This document shows positions 49,872 through 57,576 of a stretch of DNA of 64,000 bases, in pieces (positions within the stretch are counted from its first letter, which is position 1; every line of letters starts with the position of its first letter). This stretch comes from Desulfitobacterium dehalogenans ATCC 51507. Lineage in GTDB: Bacteria > Bacillota > Desulfitobacteriia > Desulfitobacteriales > Desulfitobacteriaceae. A program made the position numbers and the translations under genes. The DNA lies in the NCBI RefSeq assembly GCF_000243155.2, contig NC_018017.1, forward strand, positions 3,844,001 through 3,908,000, in the 5' to 3' direction. The notes under the pieces were generated by a model. The model had not been told where the DNA came from. It was given only the letters and a program-made list of their open reading frames with translations, and searched no databases.

Positions 49872-51290
49872 ATGGATACTCGCCTCATTGCTAAAAATGC
49901 TACCGCTTTAGGAATTTCCAGTATTCTGGCCAAATCCATCGCCGCTGTCCTGGGTATCCTGGTTACCCGCTATTTAGGCCCGGAATCTTACGGGGAGTAC
50001 TCCACAGCCTATGCCTATGTAGGAACCTTCATCCTCTTTTCCGAGTTGGGAATCAGCCAGCTGATGGTTCAGGAAGGAGCCAAGAATCCTTCTGTTCTGC
50101 CCCGGTATTTCGGCAACACCCTTTTTCTGAAGACCCTGCTCTGCATCTTATGTTACCTGGCCATGCTGGTCTTTATGTTTCCGGCAGGGTACAATGAAAC
50201 CGTAAGACTGATGATTGTCTTTGTGGGAATTGCCGTATGCTTTAACTCCGTCAATCAATCCATCTATAATTATTATCAGGCCGTGCAAAAAATCTACCTC
50301 TCCGCGTCCTTTCAATTCCTGACCACGGTATTGATAGCCCTTTTTACCATCATCGTTCTTGTAGCGGGATTAGGTGTGGTATCCATTACCTTTACCCATC
50401 TGTTCAGTTACATCATCATTACAATACTCCTTTATCTGGCTCTCAGGAAAGAAATCAGACCCCGGACGGATATCCCCAACCTGACTGGAATGGTTCGGGA
50501 TGGGCTTCCTTTCGGTGTTCATCGGATTTTCTATTATCTTTTTACCCAGTTTAGTATTCTTATCCTCTCCTTAACCGTCAGCAATGTAGAAGTAGGGATT
50601 TTCTCGGCAGCCTATAAGCTGGTTCTTATTTTGATTTTTATTCCCAGTCTCATGACCAGCGCTCTCTACCCCATCCTCTATCAATTGGGGGATTCGGACC
50701 GGAGTCAACATCAGGGTGTGATCGAAAAGGTCTTTAAGGTTCTCTCCGCTGTGGGGATTGCCGGTAGTATGCTGATGTTTGTTCTGGCAGGCCCCCTCAT
50801 GGAATGGTTATATGACGGGAAGTTCAATGAAGCCATTCCTATCCTCATGATTGTAGCTTGGCTTCTGGCTTTAGAGTGTATGAGCTTTTCTCTGGGGGAT
50901 ATTCTCACCACCACCAGCCGCCAAATGCAAAGAACAGTGGTCCAGGGGTTAGCTTTGCTGCTTCTTACGGTTCTAACCTACGCTTTGAACCCTCTGCTGG
51001 GGATTTATGGGGCTGCTTATGCTGTCATCATTGCTGAAGTCTTTATCTTCTTCGCCTATTATTACCTGATCAGGAAGAATGTCTATAAGATTCGCATCTG
51101 GCGGCAGCTGCCCGGCACTTTGATCTCTTCTATGCTTATGGCAGGAACTGCTTGGCTCTTGATTGATTTTCACCCTTTGCTCTCCGCTTCCGTGGCTGGA
51201 GTCGTGTTTTGCCTAGCCATCGCCATCCTGGATAAGGATTTTCGAAGAATCGGTTTGTACATTGTAAGACGTGTGACAGGAGGTCGATAA
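49872..51290 (+). CDS. Lipid-linked oligosaccharide flippase (Wzx-type)
   Basis: About 472 residues with 12-14 membrane helices of the polysaccharide transporter (MOP) family. The opening DTRLIAKNATALGISSILAK and RYLGPESYGEYSTAYAYVG are typical. It flips undecaprenyl-PP-linked repeat units to the outer face for polymerisation. ATG at 49872 has AGGAAG eight bases upstream; a GTG at 49863 overlaps the previous gene's stop. Neighbour of a polymerase gene, so a Wzx/Wzy pathway distinct from the ABC system at 20-22 kb. Confidence 0.93.
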   Translation: MDTRLIAKNATALGISSILAKSIAAVLGILVTRYLGPESYGEYSTAYAYVGTFILFSELGISQLMVQEGAKNPSVLPRYFGNTLFLKTLLCILCYLAMLVFMFPAGYNETVRLMIVFVGIAVCFNSVNQSIYNYYQAVQKIYLSASFQFLTTVLIALFTIIVLVAGLGVVSITFTHLFSYIIITILLYLALRKEIRPRTDIPNLTGMVRDGLPFGVHRIFYYLFTQFSILILSLTVSNVEVGIFSAAYKLVLILIFIPSLMTSALYPILYQLGDSDRSQHQGVIEKVFKVLSAVGIAGSMLMFVLAGPLMEWLYDGKFNEAIPILMIVAWLLALECMSFSLGDILTTTSRQMQRTVVQGLALLLLTVLTYALNPLLGIYGAAYAVIIAEVFIFFAYYYLIRKNVYKIRIWRQLPGTLISSMLMAGTAWLLIDFHPLLSASVAGVVFCLAIAILDKDFRRIGLYIVRRVTGGR

Positions 51291-51293
51291 CCA

Positions 51294-52634
51294 ATGATTC
51301 AGTGGGCAGTGCTGCTGTTAACCCTCCTCTCTCTTGGTATTCTCATTGTGAAAAAGCCCCTTTGGCTGATTCCCTTACTGGGTGCGGCAGTGGCTCTGGA
51401 GATCTCCAGCACCTGGTATCCGGATCTCGGTATCCTGGAAAAGGTATTGGGGGAAGTCTCTCTGACGCGCTTTACCAGCATCAGCATCATTCTGGCGGCT
51501 GTTTTACGCTTGTTTTTTGAAGTGGAGATACGGGCAAGGCTTGCTACCATCTTCAAGGACCCGGTAACCCTGCTTCTGTTGCTCTATATAGCCTGCGGGG
51601 CCTTGAGCTTAGTATATTCGGCAGATATGGGCAATACTGTAAAAGAGACCCTGCGTCTCCTGGTGCTTTTCGCCGTGTTTCTCTCGATTGCCCTGCTTCT
51701 GGATCAAGACACTATTCTTTTGCCTTTCCACGGAATTCATCTCACAGCCTTGGCCCTGCTGCCACTGGCTCTTTATGAAGGAATCTCCGGAAATCTCATC
51801 TGGCAAGGAGAGAACTTATTAAAAGAACATACCTTACGGGTTAACACCACCTTTATCGATCCCAATATTTATGCCCGTTTTCTCGTTTTAGGCATCGTGG
51901 CTAACTTTGTCCTTCAGATCTTTACCCATAACCGACGGGTTAAGCTTATTTATTGGGCTTGCTTCCCCCTTTTACTCATCCAGCTTCTCTTGACTGGTTC
52001 CCGGGGAGGTATCCTGACCTTGGGAATGGTGTTGGTCTTAGCCCTTTTCTTCTTGCCCAATAAAAAGAGCATTCTGGGCTTCTTGGGTGTCTGTGCCTTA
52101 GGCGCCGGGGTTCTTCTCCTGATTCGCCCTGAGATCTGGGAGCGAATGCTTTTGCTTACTCAGGATCTTACGGTGTCCAGTCCGCAGCGCTTATACCTGT
52201 GGCAAGCCGGTATCGCCATCTTTACGGACCATCCGTGGATCGGAACAGGCTTAGGGAGTTTCCAAACGGTCTTTCTCCAGGATTACATCCATCTGAAGAA
52301 TATCCCGGATGGAGCGACCTTATCCCATACCACCATCTTGACCATAGCCTCTGAGCTGGGAATCCTGGGGCTTCTTGTCTTAAGTGCCATATGGGTAGCC
52401 ATCTTAGGCCGCCTTTATACCTTATATAATCAAAATCGGGCCCACCTCAGCGTATTCAGTGAAACCAACGAAAAATACTCTGTGGCCGCCGGTTACTTCC
52501 TCTGGGCCATGACCGTATTCATCAGCTCCCAAGGAGAAGGCCGCTTCTTCGAAGATCCCATCCTCTGGCTCAGCTGTGCAGGACTGGTCTTCCTGCGCTT
52601 ACGGCAGGAAAGCTATCGGTATGGGTATCGGTGA
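51294..52634 (+). CDS. Probable O-antigen polymerase (Wzy/ligase family)
   Basis: 446 residues, about 12 helices, with IDPNIYARFLVLGIVANFVL, LLTGSRGGILTLGMV and DHPWIGTGLGSFQTV, the Wzy_C/O-antigen ligase signature including the conserved arginine of TGSRGG. AGGAGG precedes the ATG. It starts four bases after the flippase stop. By position it is the best candidate for the polymerase of this glycan. The cassette ends here and repeat elements A3 and B2 follow. Confidence 0.87.
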   Translation: MIQWAVLLLTLLSLGILIVKKPLWLIPLLGAAVALEISSTWYPDLGILEKVLGEVSLTRFTSISIILAAVLRLFFEVEIRARLATIFKDPVTLLLLLYIACGALSLVYSADMGNTVKETLRLLVLFAVFLSIALLLDQDTILLPFHGIHLTALALLPLALYEGISGNLIWQGENLLKEHTLRVNTTFIDPNIYARFLVLGIVANFVLQIFTHNRRVKLIYWACFPLLLIQLLLTGSRGGILTLGMVLVLALFFLPNKKSILGFLGVCALGAGVLLLIRPEIWERMLLLTQDLTVSSPQRLYLWQAGIAIFTDHPWIGTGLGSFQTVFLQDYIHLKNIPDGATLSHTTILTIASELGILGLLVLSAIWVAILGRLYTLYNQNRAHLSVFSETNEKYSVAAGYFLWAMTVFISSQGEGRFFEDPILWLSCAGLVFLRLRQESYRYGYR

Positions 52635-52674
52635 GTAAGAGAGCAGCGGCAGGATGAAAAGGATCGTTCAGGTC

Positions 52675-52984
52675 GTGTAGCTTTACGCACAACGCTCTCC
52701 ATCAGCTCCAGGGCTGGTCAACTCGCTTTCTTAACTGCATCTGCGGCGGATGAGTATGCTTTGGGGAATACCGCCTTGAGCGAAACTGTCCACCGGACAC
52801 TTTCGTCGCCAGACCCCGCTGCTTTCTGCATGTCAACCGTGGCTGCGCTATGTTAAGAAAACCTCGTTGACCCGACCGCCCTTCCGCTTAAAGAAAGCTT
52901 GGCTTATGGTGAGTGAAGCTAATCAGAAGCCTTAGCTGCCTTATACACAGTGAAAATCGTTCGTTTTTGTGCGTAAAGCTACGC
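52675..52984 (-). repeat. Structured repeat element A, copy 3 (inverted)
   Basis: Same family as copies 1, 2 and 4 but in opposite orientation. Terminal stem GTAGCTTTACGCACA is paired with its complement ending at 52984. Inner stem GGTCAAC (52716-52722) pairs with GTTGACC (52866-52872). The hairpin at 52781-52805 is that of copy 2. About 55 extra bases sit next to one arm. Confidence 0.92.
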
Positions 52985-53045
52985 TTAAGGGTCTCTTTAA
53001 CTTAAACATCTTGAAAAGAATACTTAAACAGATACTTGAAAAACC

Positions 53046-53264
53046 ACCAAGGATTTTGCTTTAAGGCAGAGAACGAATTTTAAGCGAGCAGGTAAGCAAT
53101 CTTCGCGAAAAGACTGCAGCGGAGTCGGGTTGGAAACAGGACGTTTCCAACCGGCTATGAGGCAGGAGCCGATTTAGCCGGGAACCCGACGAAGCGAAGG
53201 TCTTGAGCGATTAGATTGCTCCGCGCAGCTTATGGAGTGAACGCCGAAAGCAAAATCCTGGAGA
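53046..53264 (-). repeat. Structured repeat element B, copy 2 (inverted)
   Basis: Near-exact inverse of copy 1. The stem CCGGCTA (53151-53157) with TAGCCGG (53175-53181) replaces the CCGGCCA/TGGCCGG of copy 1, keeping the pair. A hairpin with GGAAAC and GTTTCC arms round AGGAC stands at 53132-53148. Confidence 0.92.
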
Positions 53265-53306
53265 AGTACTTATCCCCCGAATTTAAGAATCTAGGAGATA
53301 CCCACC

Positions 53307-54530
53307 ATGCGCATTCTACTGCTAACCCAATACTTCCCCCCGGAAAAAGGAGCCGCTCAAGTACGCCTTTGGGAACTGGCTAAAGGCTTGCATAATCAAG
53401 GCCATGAGGTCACCGTCGTCACTGCCTTCCCTAATCATCCCACCGGAATCATCCCTGAAGAATACCAAGGGAAGAGGTTCATGCGGGAGGAGATGGAAGG
53501 GGTCAAGGTGCTCCGGACCTGGATCTATCCGGTGCGGAGGGGCCGGTTCTGGCTGCGTCTCCTCAACTATTTTTCCTTTGTCTTTTCTTCTCTCTATGGC
53601 ATTGTCCGCTCAGGAAAACAGGATTTAATTATTGTGGAGTCCCCCCCTCTTTTTATCGGCTTCTCAGCGATGACTGCCTCCTGGCTGAAAAAGGCCCCCT
53701 ATATCTTCAATGTCTCTGATCTTTGGCCGGAATCCGCTGTGCAGCTGGGTCTGGTCACCAATAAAACCATCATCCGGGCCACCGAATGGCTGGAAGGATA
53801 TTTCTACAAAAAAGCGTATAAGCTATCTGCACAAACCCAAGGGATTGTGCAGGGGCTGAGGCGCAAAAACGTCCCCCCCGAGGATATCCTCTTTCTCCCC
53901 AATGGCGTGGATACGGAGCTTTTTCAATCACGTGAAAAGGATCGGGAGCTGGAGAAGAGTCTGGGACTTGAAGGCAAGACCGTAATACTCTATGCCGGAA
54001 CCATGGGCTACGCCCACGGGATAGAGACGGCTTTGGAAGCGGCAGACATCTTACGCAATGATGAGGAGGTCTTCTTTCTTTTCGTGGGGGATGGATCGGA
54101 ACGTCCCAAGCTGGAAGCCATAGCCCAGGAGAAAAAGCTGCCTAATGTACGCTTTATCGACTTTCAGCCCTTGGAGGTCATACCCCGCTATTATTCCTTA
54201 AGCAGCATTAATCTCTCCACCTTAAGACGGTACAAGCTCTCTGAGGGGGTACGCCCCTCGAAGGTCTTCCCTGCTCTGGCCAGTGGGCAGCCTCTCATCT
54301 ATGTGGGCGAAGGAGAAGGTGCTGAGATCGTTAAGGAAAGCGGGGGCGGAGTGGTTCTGGAGCCCGAGAATCCTGAGCTTCTGGCCCGCACCATCCTCGA
54401 GCTGAAGAATAATCCTTCCCTATGCCAGGAACTCGCCCTCAAAGGCAGAGCCTATGTGGTAGAGCATTATTCCTGGGACAGCCTCATTCGCAATTGGCTT
54501 AAGCAGCTGGAAAGAACTGAATTATCATAG
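53307..54530 (+). CDS. GT4 glycosyltransferase (WcaI/WbuB-like)
   Basis: 407 residues. LLLTQYFPPEKGAAQVRLWEL at the start, VVTAFPNHPTG near residue 35, NVSDLWPESAVQLG near 140, donor domain with LYAGTMGYAHGIETAL and VRPSKVFPALASGQPLIYVG. This is the WbuB/WcaI subgroup that often transfers L-fucosamine or related sugars near the lipid carrier. It directly precedes a small priming transferase with which it is coupled, consistent with adding the second sugar. Confidence 0.87.
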   Translation: MRILLLTQYFPPEKGAAQVRLWELAKGLHNQGHEVTVVTAFPNHPTGIIPEEYQGKRFMREEMEGVKVLRTWIYPVRRGRFWLRLLNYFSFVFSSLYGIVRSGKQDLIIVESPPLFIGFSAMTASWLKKAPYIFNVSDLWPESAVQLGLVTNKTIIRATEWLEGYFYKKAYKLSAQTQGIVQGLRRKNVPPEDILFLPNGVDTELFQSREKDRELEKSLGLEGKTVILYAGTMGYAHGIETALEAADILRNDEEVFFLFVGDGSERPKLEAIAQEKKLPNVRFIDFQPLEVIPRYYSLSSINLSTLRRYKLSEGVRPSKVFPALASGQPLIYVGEGEGAEIVKESGGGVVLEPENPELLARTILELKNNPSLCQELALKGRAYVVEHYSWDSLIRNWLKQLERTELS

Positions 54531-54548
54531 ATGTTAGGAGGCATATTG

Positions 54549-55160
54549 ATGGGCTTTAAACGCCTTTTAGACCTCATCATAGCCATACCGTTGCTCATTC
54601 TCATCTCCCCACTTTGGCTTTTCATTGTGATTTGGATTAAGGTTGATTCGCCGGGCCCGGCGATCTTTCGCCAACAGCGGGTGGGCCTTAAGGGAGAGCA
54701 CTTTACTATTTATAAATTCCGTACCATGGTACCGGATGCGGATCGGGTGATGAAAGCTAAGATTGAGCAATTAAAAAAGGAAGGCAAATTCAACGCGGAT
54801 GAATTCGTCTTCCAAGAAAAAGATGATCCCAGGATTACGGGAAGTGGCCGCTTTTTGCGTATGACCAGTCTGGATGAACTTCCCCAGCTGCTCAATATTG
54901 TCAATGGTACCATGAGTTTGGTAGGCCCTCGTCCTGAGGTGCCGGAGATCGTGGAGCAATACACTTCTGAACAGCGCCAAAGGCTGAATATGCCTCCCGG
55001 AGTCACCGGCCTGGCCCAAATCAATGGCCGCAGTGCCCTGACCCTCTCTGAGACCTTAAACTATGATGTCCAGTATGTGAAGAACTGGTCCCTATGGTCA
55101 GATATCAAGATTCTCTGGAAGACCATTTTTGTGGTGCTTTTAGGAAAGAATGCCTACTAA
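54549..55160 (+). CDS. Small undecaprenyl-phosphate sugar-phosphate transferase (PglC-like)
   Basis: About 204 residues: one membrane-entering helix (RLLDLIIAIPLLILISPLWL region), then KVDSPGPAIFRQQRVG, YKFRTMVPDA, MTSLDELPQLLNIVNG, SLVGPRPEVPEIV and GVTGLAQING. This is the minimal catalytic unit of the polyprenol sugar-1-phosphate transferase family, as in PglC and WecP-like enzymes. ATG at 54549 has TAGGAGG seven bases upstream. It is the second priming enzyme in the window and the last gene of the plus-strand cluster. Confidence 0.92.
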   Translation: MGFKRLLDLIIAIPLLILISPLWLFIVIWIKVDSPGPAIFRQQRVGLKGEHFTIYKFRTMVPDADRVMKAKIEQLKKEGKFNADEFVFQEKDDPRITGSGRFLRMTSLDELPQLLNIVNGTMSLVGPRPEVPEIVEQYTSEQRQRLNMPPGVTGLAQINGRSALTLSETLNYDVQYVKNWSLWSDIKILWKTIFVVLLGKNAY

Positions 55161-55212
55161 AAAAAGTCAAGGGTGTCACCTCATCAAGTGAGAACCCTTG
55201 ACTTTTTATTTA
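55160..55212. terminator. Bidirectional terminator between glycan genes
   Basis: Arms AAAGTCAAGGGT and ACCCTTGACTTT with T-rich flanks on both strands, between convergent genes. Confidence 0.9.
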
Positions 55213-55220
55213 TTGATATA

Positions 55221-56177
55221 CTAGTCTTCCGGAAGAAGCTCGTCCTCGGACACTTCCCGCAAATCCTTGGCCGGGAATCCTTTGACCACGCGCTTGGCCT
55301 CGGTATCCTTGGTCACCAATGCTCCTGCTGCCACAAAGGTCTCAGGGGCGACCCTGATTCCCGGTAAAAGGATAGATCCGCCACCCACCCGGGCACCGCG
55401 GCCGATGCTTGCTCCTTTGATGGATTCAAACCGCTTTTCCGTCCTACCCATATAATTGTCATTGGTGGTGGTCACCATAGGGGCGATGAAGACCCGCTCT
55501 TCCAGCTCCATATAGGCGGTTATGTAAGAACCGGTCTGAATCTTGGTATAATCTCCGATGCGAGTATCGTTCTCTACTGCCGCACCGCTGCCGATAACTA
55601 CGTTCCTGCCGATGGTGCAGCGTTCCCGAACCAAAGCCCCGTCTCCCAAAAAGACCTGATCCCCATAGGCCGTTCCGGCATAGAGGACTGCCGAGCATCC
55701 TATAGTGTAACCGTTCCCCATCTTTAGGGGAGGCAGATCCGCCTGTGCCTTCACTGTACTGGTAGCTGCCGCTTTAGGAAAACGACCGATGGAAGCACTG
55801 CTCCCAATAAACCCCTCTTCGCCCAACTCTGCTCGAGGATAGATTGCAGTATGCTCCCCGATGCGAGTCCGTGCTCCGATGGAAGCCCCGGAGCCGATGC
55901 TCACATGAGCGGCTATCTGGCATCCTTCTCCCACGGTCGCTCCGGCGGCAACCGTAACATGATGGCCGAGAGAAGTACCTGCACCGATGACAGCCCCCTC
56001 TTCGATAACACAGCCCACACCCAAGGTGACATGGTCTCCCAATGTAACATTAGCCTGAATCACGCAAAAGGGAGAAACCGTTACACCGGAAGGAATAGTA
56101 GCTGTAGGATCGATGGAGGCAAAAGGGCTTTGGGGGCATAATCTGTTATCATCATCTCTTATATCTTGATCCGACAT
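55221..56177 (-). CDS. Left-handed beta-helix acyltransferase, likely sugar N-acetyltransferase (WbpD-like)
   Basis: 318 residues built almost wholly of hexapeptide repeats ([LIV]-G-x4) on a left-handed beta helix, interrupted near residues 135-155. The second half has APMVTTTNDNYMGRTEKRF and IGRGARVGGGSILLPGIRV, as in WbpD/WlbB, which acetylate the 3-amino group of UDP-GlcNAc3NA. It is longer than WbpD (about 190 residues), so the N-terminal helix may be an added domain. Gene order fits a dehydrogenase, oxidoreductase, acetyltransferase set. GAGGT stands nine bases before the ATG. Confidence 0.75.
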   Translation of the reverse strand: MSDQDIRDDDNRLCPQSPFASIDPTATIPSGVTVSPFCVIQANVTLGDHVTLGVGCVIEEGAVIGAGTSLGHHVTVAAGATVGEGCQIAAHVSIGSGASIGARTRIGEHTAIYPRAELGEEGFIGSSASIGRFPKAAATSTVKAQADLPPLKMGNGYTIGCSAVLYAGTAYGDQVFLGDGALVRERCTIGRNVVIGSGAAVENDTRIGDYTKIQTGSYITAYMELEERVFIAPMVTTTNDNYMGRTEKRFESIKGASIGRGARVGGGSILLPGIRVAPETFVAAGALVTKDTEAKRVVKGFPAKDLREVSEDELLPED

Positions 56178-56232
56178 ATGTAAACGACCTCATTTCCAGA
56201 GTCTTTAAAAGCAATCCCATCTGGGCCCGTGA

Positions 56233-56416
56233 GCGTAGCTTCTCACATAAAAGCGAACGATTTTCGCAGAGGGGCGGTCTGGCAAACAATGCTTCAGTAG
56301 CTTAGGATCGCCACTGGTTCACATCAGGTACTACCCTGAGGTTTGGCGCATCCTGCTTCTGAAGCGAGTACGCCAGCCCCGGAGCTACTGAGAGAGCGTT
56401 ATGAGAGAAGCTACAC
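56233..56416 (+). repeat. Structured repeat element A, copy 4 (divergent)
   Basis: The shortest copy. Its terminal stem has a different sequence, TAGCTTCTC (56236-56244) with GAGAAGCTA (56405-56413), yet still pairs. The inner stem is CTGGC (56279-56283) with GCCAG (56372-56376) plus GCTTCAG (56291-56297) with CTGAAGC (56359-56365). It keeps the core GGTTCACATCAGGTA and CCGGAGCTACTGAG. It lies between two minus-strand genes of one pathway, so it may be transcribed inside their message. Confidence 0.88.
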
Positions 56417-56440
56417 GACCCAACCATGACTATATAAACC

Positions 56441-57478
56441 CTACTCACACAAGGGGAATACCACAGGCTCCTTCGTCTCCTGGCATTTATAGATAGCCAG
56501 GATAATCTCCAAGGCTTTCCGTCCCTCTTCCCCGGGAATAGCCGGTGCCCTGTCCTCGCGGATGGCAGCAATCATATCCTTCATAACTTCCCGATGGCCA
56601 AACCCGTAGACATTGGGGGGATCATTTTCCTGGCCGGCAAAGATCTGCTTTTTCTCCTCTTCACTGTCAGGGAACTCCCAAGTCTCGATGCGGTTGACAG
56701 CGATTCCGCCCACCATGACGGAGCCGGTTTCCCCGAAGATATTCAGAGTCTCTTCGATATTTTTGGGATAGATAGTAGATGCGGCTTCGATGACACCCAG
56801 AGCACCGTTTTTAAACTTAAGGACAGCGACTCCTACATCCTCCATCTCGATTTTGCGCAGAGCAGTGCGGGTAAAGCCAAAGACGGACTCTACGGGGCCA
56901 AAGGTCCATTGGAGAAGGTCAATATTATGGATGGATTGATTCATGAGAACGCCCCCATCCTGGAGCTTGGTCCCACGCCAAGGGGCTTGAGCATAGTATT
57001 CATCGTTACGGTTCCAGCGCACCGTAGCTTGTCCGTGGGTCAGTTTTCCGAAACGACCTTCTTCCAGCGCTTTGCGCATAAGCTTGATGGATTTGTTATA
57101 ACGATTTTGATGGATAACCGACAGTTTGACCCCTTCTTCATGACAGATGCGTATCAGCTCATCGGCACTTTCTAAGGTCATGGCCATAGGCTTTTCTACC
57201 ATGACATGCTTACCTGCTTTGGCACAAGTGATGCCGATGGGGGCGTGAAGATCCGACTCTGTAGCAATAGTCACCACATGAAGTTCTTCTTTCTCCAGCA
57301 TTTCCTGGTAAGAGGTATAGGGCTTGGCTCCATATTTATCGGCAAAAGCTTGAGCTTTTTCCGGGACACTATCACAGACTGCCACTAACTCAGCCTCTTC
57401 CAGGGCCACGATGGACTCAGCATGCTTGGGGGCGATTCTTCCACAACCGATAATGGCAAAACGCATTTTCTTATCCAT
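56441..57478 (-). CDS. Gfo/Idh/MocA oxidoreductase (WbpB/WlbA-like)
   Basis: 345 residues. RFAIIGCGRIAPKHAESI binds NAD; MVEKPMAMT near residue 95 carries the E-K-P catalytic lysine; QNRYNKSIKLM and GGVLMNQSIHNIDLLQW follow, with H in the last as the likely proton relay. WbpB/WlbA enzymes oxidise C3 of UDP-GlcNAc-uronate, giving the substrate for the aminotransferase. AAGGAG precedes the ATG by seven bases. It is next to the UDP-sugar 6-dehydrogenase gene, on the same strand. Confidence 0.88.
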   Translation of the reverse strand: MDKKMRFAIIGCGRIAPKHAESIVALEEAELVAVCDSVPEKAQAFADKYGAKPYTSYQEMLEKEELHVVTIATESDLHAPIGITCAKAGKHVMVEKPMAMTLESADELIRICHEEGVKLSVIHQNRYNKSIKLMRKALEEGRFGKLTHGQATVRWNRNDEYYAQAPWRGTKLQDGGVLMNQSIHNIDLLQWTFGPVESVFGFTRTALRKIEMEDVGVAVLKFKNGALGVIEAASTIYPKNIEETLNIFGETGSVMVGGIAVNRIETWEFPDSEEEKKQIFAGQENDPPNVYGFGHREVMKDMIAAIREDRAPAIPGEEGRKALEIILAIYKCQETKEPVVFPLCE

Positions 57479-57537
57479 AATCTCACTCCTTACTGTTTGA
57501 CTCTATCTATTATAGCACTCCCAGAGTGCAGTCTGCT

Positions 57538-57570
57538 TGTATTAAAAGGGGAATCTTACGATTCCCCTGC
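57538..57570 (-). terminator. Terminator after the UDP-sugar dehydrogenase gene
   Basis: Arms AGGGGAATC (57547-57555) and GATTCCCCT (57560-57568), followed on the minus strand by TTTTAATA. Confidence 0.85.
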
Positions 57571-57576
57571 ACCTGC

